The position numbers and the translations under genes are program-made. Positions 6,744 through 12,161 of a stretch of DNA of 12,161 nucleotides are shown here, one piece after another. The DNA lies in NCBI GenBank assembly GCA_017614185.1, contig JAGACI010000018.1:1-12161 (forward strand). The letters are read 5' to 3'. This stretch comes from Lachnospiraceae bacterium. Its GTDB lineage: Bacteria; Bacillota_A; Clostridia; Lachnospirales; Lachnospiraceae. Under the pieces are notes generated by a model that worked only from the letters and a program-made list of their open reading frames with translations, was not told where the DNA came from and did no database searches. The stretch's first letter is position 1; the number at the start of each line of letters is the position of its first letter.

Positions 6744-7453
6744 TTCTTGCCGCCCTCAAACAATCCTATAACAAGTTTAACTTCGCCAACGCCCATATCA
6801 AGTTCCTTGGCAATAGCCACGTTTGATTTGCCAGCTTTGTGAAGTCTGATAATCTCTTCGTTTCTTCCATCTGAACCGGGATCCATAAAGTCTCCGCCAA
6901 AGTCCATAACTTCCTGTGAAGCTTCATTAGCAAAGTTTTCTCCAAGAATAGGGCTTTCCTCAACTGCCGGTGCAGGTGCAGCTTCAGGAGCGGGAGCTTC
7001 TGTAACCATCTCTGATACTGCCTCTTTGACGGTCTCAAGTTCTTCCTTGGTCTCTCTTGCTTCCTTAACCTTCTTATCAACGCTGGCTGCGGTGGACTTA
7101 AGGTTTACGGATTTCTCATTGAGCATGTCATAGAGGAACATAACCTCATTATGGTTCTTGTTAATCTGATCGATTACGGTATCGGAATACTCGTTGATGG
7201 ACATAATCTTCTCATTGGATACTCTGTCCATGAACCTCTCGGTCTTCTCAACTGCATAGGAAATGGTTTCGTCAACAGTTCCTTCAACCTTCTCCTTTAT
7301 TCTTCCGAGTTCATCGTCTACAAGAGCCTTAATCTCTTCTTTGGCAAGCTCTTTGGTCTCCTCGAACTGCTCTTCCTTTTTGGCGGGGATAACAAAGCTT
7401 AATATGAAAATGATTATTCCTGCCACAATCAAAAGAATTTCAAGTGCGCTCAT
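6740..7453 (-). CDS. Membrane-anchored coiled-coil protein with C-terminal HTH-like segment (DUF6115-like, SwrB position)
   Basis: The protein has 237 residues. One membrane helix (about 4-23) is followed by a long charged helical region likely to form a coiled coil (24-150), an Ala/Pro/Glu linker (152-167) and a C-terminal HTH-like segment (199-235), RLHKAGKSNVAIAKELDMGV. This layout resembles DUF6115 proteins as I recall them. In Bacillus subtilis the gene between sigD and rpsB is swrB, a single-pass membrane protein that promotes flagellar basal body maturation. Position and architecture suggest a similar role, but I cannot show homology. With few positive residues at the N-terminus and Lys after the helix, the body may be cytoplasmic. 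I chose 7453 because GGAGG lies 5 bases before it. The frame is open to 7501, but that extension crosses a terminator hairpin. Confidence 0.85.
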   Translation of the reverse strand: MSALEILLIVAGIIIFILSFVIPAKKEEQFEETKELAKEEIKALVDDELGRIKEKVEGTVDETISYAVEKTERFMDRVSNEKIMSINEYSDTVIDQINKNHNEVMFLYDMLNEKSVNLKSTAASVDKKVKEARETKEELETVKEAVSEMVTEAPAPEAAPAPAVEESPILGENFANEASQEVMDFGGDFMDPGSDGRNEEIIRLHKAGKSNVAIAKELDMGVGEVKLVIGLFEGGKK

Positions 7454-7458
7454 ACAAA

Positions 7459-7463
7459 CCTCC
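7459..7463 (-). promoter_or_regulatory. Shine-Dalgarno GGAGG deciding the start of the coiled-coil gene
   Basis: GGAGG lies 5 bases before the ATG at 7453 and only 7 bases after the T-run of the terminator. It excludes the longer start at 7501. Confidence 0.75.
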
Positions 7464-7470
7464 GTGTCGC

Positions 7471-7498
7471 AAAAACACCCGGTTTTCTGCACCGGGTG
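7471..7498 (-). terminator. Intrinsic terminator after the chemotaxis/sigD operon
   Basis: The stem CACCCGG/CCGGGTG (7492-7498 with 7476-7482, loop of 9) is followed on the minus strand by TTTTT. It starts 8 bases after the stop of the small hydrophilic protein gene and ends 18 bases before the next start codon. No promoter fits between this hairpin and the next gene, so the terminator probably passes some transcripts. Confidence 0.85.
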
Positions 7499-7505
7499 CA
7501 TTTCT

Positions 7506-7838
7506 TTATATCTTTACGTCAAAGCTGCTCTGCCCTTTGACAAAGGATTTGGCCGTAGGCCGCTCCTTTTCCTTGTCCTTATCCGAACCTTCCCGTCCCT
7601 TTCCGCCGTTACCGGAATAGTGATTGCTTCCCTCTTCCTTGGCGTCAAACTTCCTATTATGATAATCTGCATTGTTCTGCTCATTCACCTGATGAGGTTT
7701 CTCATTAAGCTCCTTGTCCAGCTGGTTTTGGAAATGACCCTGGTCAAGAATGCTCTTTTGTTCCTCATTCTGGCGGATTACCGAATAGTCTTGCGTTCTG
7801 GCGATGATTCCGTTAAGCTCCAATGGACTGATTCCCAT
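7506..7838 (-). CDS. Small hydrophilic conserved-type protein at the end of the che/sigD operon
   Basis: This 110-residue protein has no function I can assign. It has no membrane helix or signal peptide. It opens with MGISPLELNGIIARTQDYSV and is rich in Asn, Gln, Lys and Glu. Two segments stand out: DQGHFQNQLDKELNEKPHQV (32-51) and KFDAKEEGSNHYSGNGGKG (63-81). A charged Asp/Lys/Glu stretch and the ending SFDVKI follow. I recall similar small proteins in the same place in Lachnospiraceae motility operons, but cannot check this here. Much of it is probably disordered; the Gln/Leu-containing middle may be helical. The start at 7838 follows a good GGAGGAG site. It lies 28 bases after the FapA-type gene and just before the operon terminator. 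Confidence 0.75.
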   Translation of the reverse strand: MGISPLELNGIIARTQDYSVIRQNEEQKSILDQGHFQNQLDKELNEKPHQVNEQNNADYHNRKFDAKEEGSNHYSGNGGKGREGSDKDKEKERPTAKSFVKGQSSFDVKI

Positions 7839-7866
7839 AGTTCTCTCCTCCCAAAGATGTGGTTGT

Positions 7867-9456
7867 CTAGTTGAAAGCTATTATTTTTACGTCACCGAAA
7901 CGTTTAACAAATCTGCAGTATGTTGCAGGCTTTTGTACCACCATGGATACCTCGGAGATTACAATCCTTGTTCCCGGGAAAACATCTCCCTGAACGGCTA
8001 CCTGAGCGTTATTCTTGTTCTCAAGCAAAGCGGAAAGTCCTTCCATCTCCTTTAAAGCCTTGTCAAGCTCTGTGCTCTTTTGTATATGTAATTGTCTTAA
8101 TGTCAGGATATGTTTTAACGTATCCCTCTCGATTTTTATTCCCGTATTCTTCTTGGCATCGAAGTTATTAAGTGTGGGCTCAATGTTCGAAAGAACCTTC
8201 TTAAGTTCTTCAACCTCTTCCTGAAGCTCAACGTATCTTGTCTTAACCTCAGGTCTTGCTCCTACCTCAGCAACGGTTGCGGCACCCATCTGTGATCCAA
8301 GCGTTTTGACATTGATTGCATTAGTCGCAACTACATGTCCGCCTGTAATGAATCCCTTCTTACCAGATACGTTTATTTCGTCTCCTGCAAACACCTTACT
8401 GTGAAGGATGGAATCGGTCGAAACATAACCGCCTGCAGAAGCCGTAACGTTCTCAAGGAACTTACTTACAATGTTGCCCTTTGCAGCAAGGACACCCTTG
8501 CTCATTCCGTTTACGCCTCTTTCGATAATGATGTCGCCTCCTGCTACAAGCAGGGCACCCTCAACAACACCCTTTACCTTGATATTGCCTTTGGCTCTTA
8601 CTTCGAAGTTGGCACAAACGTTACCGTTTACCTCAACGCTTCCGTCAAAGTTTATATTACCGGTCGATACGTCAACGTTCTCAACCTGCAAAACATTCGA
8701 TACGAAGACCTTGCCCTCAACCAAAGTTACGTGGCCGTCAACCTTCGAAAAGATTGACAGACGGTCATCAGAAATATCGATGTTTCTTCCGTATTTAAGA
8801 AAGCCCTTTTTGACTTCTCTCGGGCGAAGTCTCTCACCCTTTACATTAAAGCCATAGTCACCGTCGTCAGCAGGAATGATTCTTGCAAGTTCCTGGTTCT
8901 TGGTACATGCACATACGGTATTAAGATTGAAGAAGTCAACGCTTCCGTCCTCTTTTACCGCGGGCTTCGTATTTATATCCGTATTAAAGAAATACTGGAT
9001 TTCCGCATCTCTTCCCTGTCTGGGTTCAAGTCCCTTTGCACAGATGATATCCGTACAATAAGGTCTGTCCTTAGAGAGGAAAAAGTTCTTTAATTCTTCT
9101 TCCTGGATTCCGTACTCAATATATCTGTACTTGAAATCCTTCATAAGCTCATCATAGGTTAAAAGCTCGCCGCCTACTGTGGGAGCATAAAACCTGATGG
9201 TTGCAGACATATTATCTTCCGCAATATAAAGATAATATGACTCTCTTTCCTTAGGCCTTATTATTTCTGAAAGCAGCAAAAAGCCGGGTTCATCACACAC
9301 CGCCTTAAGTTTGGCAATATCGTAACTAAACCCTCTCGCGTCCAGATAATCGGCGACCTCAATCATTCTGACGGGCTCGCCTCCGTCAACCGGTCCATGG
9401 ATTCTTACTCCTGTCCCGTTTTCAGTGTCTTCCAACTGGAAATAACCGTTCCTCAT
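7867..9456 (-). CDS. FapA family protein (DUF342, flagellar assembly protein A)
   Basis: The protein has 529 residues. The N-terminal domain (about 1-210) resembles the DUF342 N-terminal region. A run of short Gly-rich strands (about 255-395), including NINFDGSVEVNGNV and KGNIKVKGVVEGALLVAGGD, looks like the family's right-handed beta-helix. A coiled coil (about 400-480), EELKKVLSNIEPTLNNF, comes next, and then a short beta-rich C-terminus. FapA-type proteins are linked to flagellar assembly and polymer-related functions, mainly by genome context; the molecular role is not settled. No signal peptide or membrane helix is seen, so it is probably cytoplasmic. The start at 9456 follows AGAGGAAAAG. 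It begins 15 bases after the sigD stop, which fits the motility assignment. Confidence 0.9.
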   Translation of the reverse strand: MRNGYFQLEDTENGTGVRIHGPVDGGEPVRMIEVADYLDARGFSYDIAKLKAVCDEPGFLLLSEIIRPKERESYYLYIAEDNMSATIRFYAPTVGGELLTYDELMKDFKYRYIEYGIQEEELKNFFLSKDRPYCTDIICAKGLEPRQGRDAEIQYFFNTDINTKPAVKEDGSVDFFNLNTVCACTKNQELARIIPADDGDYGFNVKGERLRPREVKKGFLKYGRNIDISDDRLSIFSKVDGHVTLVEGKVFVSNVLQVENVDVSTGNINFDGSVEVNGNVCANFEVRAKGNIKVKGVVEGALLVAGGDIIIERGVNGMSKGVLAAKGNIVSKFLENVTASAGGYVSTDSILHSKVFAGDEINVSGKKGFITGGHVVATNAINVKTLGSQMGAATVAEVGARPEVKTRYVELQEEVEELKKVLSNIEPTLNNFDAKKNTGIKIERDTLKHILTLRQLHIQKSTELDKALKEMEGLSALLENKNNAQVAVQGDVFPGTRIVISEVSMVVQKPATYCRFVKRFGDVKIIAFN

Positions 9457-9471
9457 CTTTTCCTCTGATTC

Positions 9472-10248
9472 CTAAGAAATGCTTGTAAAGACCCCCATAT
9501 AGTTCCCCATCTTTGTTCTCATCTTCTGCAAGGCCTTGGTATGAAGCTGAGACACTCTGGATTCGGATACTTCCAAAACATAACTTATCTCTTTTAGTGT
9601 AAGCTCTTCATAGTAGTAGAGCTCAATGACCCTTCGTTCCTTCTCCGTAAGGATATCCAATGTTTCAATAAGAACCTTCTTAAGTTCCTCTTTCTCAATG
9701 GTCTCCTCGGGAGAGTCGAATCTGTTCGAATTATGGAATGCCGGATTCTGCGGAACATCGGCCCCCGATTCCATGTATTCGTTCAAGGATACGACATTTG
9801 TTATTTTCATCTGAGACTGCCACTCCAAATACTCGTCGTCGGAGATTCCAAGTCCCTTGGCGATCTCCTCGTCCGTAGCTCCCCTGCCTGTGGTCATCTC
9901 AATGTTTTTGATTACGGAATCAATCTGTTTCTGTCTCTGGCGGATGGTTCTGGGAATCCAGTCCATCTTTCTTATCTGGTCAAGGATGGAACCTCTGATA
10001 CGAAGACTCGCATAGGTTTCAAACTTAACCTCTTTAAGCATATCATATTTATCGATAGCATCAATAAGGCCAAAGATGCCGTAACTGCATAAATCGTCAA
10101 ACTCAACCGTATAACCCAAATACATGCTGAGTCTACCCGCCACCAGCTTGACGAGTGGGGCATATTCCAGTATAAGTTTTTCACGAATCTCAGGAGTCTT
10201 GCGTTGGGAATAATCGTCCCAAAGCTTACTTCTTGCTGCTTCGTCCAT
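9472..10248 (-). CDS. sigD: Flagellar/motility RNA polymerase sigma factor (FliA/SigD/WhiG family)
   Basis: This alternative sigma-28 factor directs RNA polymerase to late flagellar, chemotaxis and autolysin promoters. Region 2 spans about 25-98, with DDLCSYGIFGLIDAIDKYD and FETYASLRIRGSILDQIRK. Region 3 spans about 102-148. Region 4 spans about 195-244, with the helix-turn-helix LTLKEISYVLEVSESRVSQL. At 258 residues it has the usual family length, and the WIPR segment after region 2 is typical. The ribosome-binding site is weak (AAAGGGCGG set rather far upstream), so translation may partly depend on coupling to the gene before it. It lies in the same place after cheC-cheD as in Bacillus subtilis. 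No anti-sigma factor FlgM gene is in the window. Confidence 0.96.
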   Translation of the reverse strand: MDEAARSKLWDDYSQRKTPEIREKLILEYAPLVKLVAGRLSMYLGYTVEFDDLCSYGIFGLIDAIDKYDMLKEVKFETYASLRIRGSILDQIRKMDWIPRTIRQRQKQIDSVIKNIEMTTGRGATDEEIAKGLGISDDEYLEWQSQMKITNVVSLNEYMESGADVPQNPAFHNSNRFDSPEETIEKEELKKVLIETLDILTEKERRVIELYYYEELTLKEISYVLEVSESRVSQLHTKALQKMRTKMGNYMGVFTSIS

Positions 10249-10271
10249 ATAACTGCCCGCCCTTTACTTAC

Positions 10272-10598
10272 TTATTGCACAGTCTCTTCTTCCTCTTCAA
10301 GTTCGGCTGTGGAGATATCCTCAGCTTCATCGAGGGCTCTTTGCTGTTCTGCTTCTTCAGCGAGACGTGCTTCTTCGGCCAATCTTTCCTCTTCTTCCAA
10401 TCTTGCTTTTTCTTCGTTTTGTCTCTCAAAGCGCCCTACAATGTATACGAATATACATCCCAGGGCGTAGAAGATTAACAAAGTAAGGAATACACTTAAC
10501 AGTTTCTGTTCTATAGTGTAGTGAAGAAGATATGTTCTGACAACCGCTACCGCTCCGGCCAAGAGCATAATGATAAGCGGCAAACTCTTTTTGTTCAA
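10272..10598 (-). CDS. Small two-helix membrane protein with charged coiled-coil tail, TTG start
   Basis: This 108-residue protein has no function I recognise. Two membrane helices are evident (about 5-24 and 33-55), followed by a Glu/Ala/Arg-rich helix (about 58-105), EERLAEEARLAEEAEQQRAL, that should form a coiled coil in the cytoplasm. The frame begins with TTG, and this start overlaps the cheD stop by 4 bases (TTGA). AAAGGG lies 12 bases upstream, too far for a strong site, so reinitiation after cheD is likely. The next ATG in frame has no ribosome-binding site and would cut the first helix. It sits between cheD and sigD, where Bacillus subtilis has no gene. A link to chemotaxis or flagella rests on position only. 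Confidence 0.8.
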   Translation of the reverse strand: MNKKSLPLIIMLLAGAVAVVRTYLLHYTIEQKLLSVFLTLLIFYALGCIFVYIVGRFERQNEEKARLEEEERLAEEARLAEEAEQQRALDEAEDISTAELEEEEETVQ

Positions 10599-11080
10599 AT
10601 GTTTTTCGTACCCTTTCCGACAGTTCTTATTTCATAAACTCCCGTTTCCGGGTAGAAAACAACCGTGCGACCATAGTTCTCGCCACAATCCTCTGCGAGA
10701 ATCGGAATGCCAAGTTTCTTTAAGACAGTCCTGCATGCTTCGGCGTTTCTCTCGCCAACGCGCATAAGTGTTGATTGTGAATCGAAGCTGAACATTTGGG
10801 CACCACCGGCTATCTTGGCAACCATTCTGCTTCGTACAGCTCCAAGTTTCTCCATCTGCTTAACAAGCTCAACCACACCTGTGTCCGCAAACTTAGCAAT
10901 ATTGGTAACATCCTTCATCACGGTGCTGTCCGGCAGCATAACATGTGCCAGACCACCGATCCGATTCACTTTATCTACAATGGCAACTCCGACGCAGGAC
11001 CCCAAGCCCAGGGTCGTTATCCCATCAGGGGCTTTGCAGGTCTTCAGGTCGGCCATGCCGACTTTTATGATTTCTGCCAT
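10595..11080 (-). CDS. cheD: Chemoreceptor glutamine deamidase CheD
   Basis: CheD deamidates specific Gln residues on methyl-accepting chemotaxis proteins and also binds CheC, raising its CheY-P phosphatase activity. The protein has 161 residues. The catalytic Cys29 is in LGLGSCVGV, His46 in LAHVMLP, and Thr23 is placed as in the Cys-His-Thr triad of Thermotoga CheD. The region IAGGAQMF (about 90-97) and the final beta segment are also conserved. It follows cheC by 39 bases with a modest GGAAG ribosome-binding site, and its stop overlaps the TTG start of the next gene. Having cheC next to it supports the CheC-CheD adaptation pathway known in Bacillus. Confidence 0.97.
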   Translation of the reverse strand: MAEIIKVGMADLKTCKAPDGITTLGLGSCVGVAIVDKVNRIGGLAHVMLPDSTVMKDVTNIAKFADTGVVELVKQMEKLGAVRSRMVAKIAGGAQMFSFDSQSTLMRVGERNAEACRTVLKKLGIPILAEDCGENYGRTVVFYPETGVYEIRTVGKGTKNI

Positions 11081-11119
11081 ACGACTTCGCTTCCTTTCAA
11101 AGAATAATCAGTTAAAAGG

Positions 11120-11737
11120 TCAAGTTGAAATACCCAGCGAACTTAGAATTTTGTCGTATGATTCCAAATCAGGCATTAGTACAAAGAATCCGTCAATATC
11201 TATATCATCGGAGAACTGAGACTGAATAAGCAAAATCTTGTCTCCGACCATACCAAACTGGATTGCGGGTACGCTTAGAATTGCGGCTGCCATATCGACT
11301 GCCAGGAAAGGTACCGACGGATAAATCATCATGTTGGTAAGAGTCGATAGGGAATTGAGGTAGGCACCGGTGATGATGTTACTAACCTCTTTCATCGCCG
11401 ATGTCTCCATCTCACCGAGCTCACCCGGTGATATTTCCATACCCATCAGTTTACCGATCAGGTGCTTCGCAGCCTCCAATTCAATAAGGAACATCATGCT
11501 TCCTGTGATGTCGCCCTCAACACCTAGGAACACACCGACGAGAATCTGTTCCTCGCCGCCCATCAGTGTGGCAACATCCTTGAATTCCAGCAGTTTAACC
11601 TGCGGAACTTTCATATCTACTTTACAGTTAAGCATCTGAGACAATGCAGTCATCGCATTGCCGGCGCCAATATTACCGATTTCCTTAAGGACATCGTAAT
11701 ACTGTTCGCTCATTGCATCCAAAGAATTAACACTCAT
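11120..11737 (-). CDS. cheC: CheY-P phosphatase CheC
   Basis: CheC removes phosphate from CheY-P and, with CheD, forms an adaptation loop in the Bacillus-type chemotaxis pathway. The protein has 205 residues. It has two copies of the E-x-x-N active-site pattern: Glu19 and Asn22 in LKEIGNIGAGNAMTALSQ, and Glu117 and Asn120 in KEVSNIITGAYLNSL. Both sites are complete, as in CheC rather than CheX, which has one. The start at 11737 follows AAGGGG with 6 bases of spacing. It lies 30 bases after cheW and 39 before cheD. Confidence 0.97.
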   Translation of the reverse strand: MSVNSLDAMSEQYYDVLKEIGNIGAGNAMTALSQMLNCKVDMKVPQVKLLEFKDVATLMGGEEQILVGVFLGVEGDITGSMMFLIELEAAKHLIGKLMGMEISPGELGEMETSAMKEVSNIITGAYLNSLSTLTNMMIYPSVPFLAVDMAAAILSVPAIQFGMVGDKILLIQSQFSDDIDIDGFFVLMPDLESYDKILSSLGIST

Positions 11738-11767
11738 ATTCTGCCCCTTATTAAAAACCCGATGTGT

Positions 11768-12161
11768 TTAGATATCCTTCTCGCTCAATACTGCGTTGAG
11801 TTCCAAAAGTGATATCAGCTGCTCATTGTACTTACCGACACCCTGAAGATACATGTTCTTCTCATCCTGCTTGGCATCATATGCGAAGTGTTCAACATCC
11901 TCTTCAGCGAGGGTAACTACTTCTTTTACCTCGTCAACGATAACGCCGACTGTACCATGCTGTTCAAGCTTGATGATGATAATTCTGGTATCCTTGGTGT
12001 GCTCTACTTCGTCATAACCCATCTTGCCTCTGATGCTCATAACGGGGATAACTTCACCACGGAGGTTGATTACGCCCTTCAAGTAGCTTTGTACCTTGGG
12101 AACTCTGGTTATATGCTGCATACGAACAATATTGTCGACATATTTAATATCGATACCGTAC
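11768..12161 (-). CDS. cheW: Chemotaxis coupling protein CheW, C-terminal part (cut by window edge)
   Basis: CheW links chemoreceptors to the histidine kinase CheA. The last 130 residues are present; the gene enters from the right edge and reads without a break through YGIDIKYVDNIVRM, so the ATG at 12121 is internal and not the start. The hallmark KGVINLRGEVIPVMSIR and VIVDEVKEVV are present, matching the two beta-barrel subdomains. It is followed by cheC after 30 bases. CheA is expected just upstream, outside the window. Confidence 0.96.
   Translation of the reverse strand, partial: YGIDIKYVDNIVRMQHITRVPKVQSYLKGVINLRGEVIPVMSIRGKMGYDEVEHTKDTRIIIIKLEQHGTVGVIVDEVKEVVTLAEEDVEHFAYDAKQDEKNMYLQGVGKYNEQLISLLELNAVLSEKDI

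Noticed and set aside
7454..7501. Longer start at 7501 for the coiled-coil membrane protein
   Set aside because: The added residues are coded by the terminator hairpin, while a good ribosome-binding site serves the start at 7453.
7263..7874. Open frame of 203 codons on the plus strand
   Set aside because: It is antisense to three well-supported features, including a terminator, and its protein resembles no family I know; it has no suitable start context.
12119..12121. ATG at 12121 as the start of cheW
   Set aside because: The frame continues upstream with clear CheW sequence (YGIDIKYVDNIVRM), so the gene is cut by the window edge.

Overview
All the genes I can support lie on the minus strand, so the window reads right to left. 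It looks like chromosomal DNA of a motile member of the Clostridia, most likely Lachnospiraceae (an inference from gene order, protein similarity and moderate-to-low GC). The order cheW-cheC-cheD-sigD-(swrB position)-rpsB-tsf matches the end of the Bacillus subtilis fla/che operon and the genes after it. I see no insertion sequence, CRISPR array, tRNA, rRNA or phage gene.

Region 1 (12161 down to about 7471) is the tail of a motility and chemotaxis operon: cheW (cut by the window edge), cheC, cheD, a small two-helix membrane protein, sigD/fliA, a FapA-type (DUF342) protein, and a small disordered protein. It closes at a strong intrinsic terminator. Spacings are short and there is one 4-base stop/start overlap, so translational coupling is likely.

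Region 2 (7453-6096) holds two coupled envelope genes. The first is a membrane-anchored coiled-coil protein with a C-terminal HTH-like segment, sitting where Bacillus has swrB. The second is a membrane-anchored protein with a long Thr-Pro-Glu repeat and a C-terminal domain resembling the non-catalytic LysM-like part of MltG/YceG. They follow the terminator with no room for a promoter, so they probably depend on readthrough. They end at a terminator whose loop contains the -35 hexamer of the next promoter.

Region 3 (6059-3978) is the rpsB-tsf unit (ribosomal protein S2 and elongation factor Ts), with its own promoter, a structured leader of about 118 nt and a strong terminator. EF-Ts is about 50 residues longer than usual for Clostridia.

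Region 4 (3940-1) is a separate unit: a cytoplasmic family 2 glycoside hydrolase from an extended -10 promoter, then a large lipoprotein, then aroQ (type II 3-dehydroquinate dehydratase, cut by the window edge).

The window is mostly core genome and no wholly new system is evident. The least understood parts are four uncharacterised proteins in or next to the chemotaxis operon and the terminator arrangements around them.
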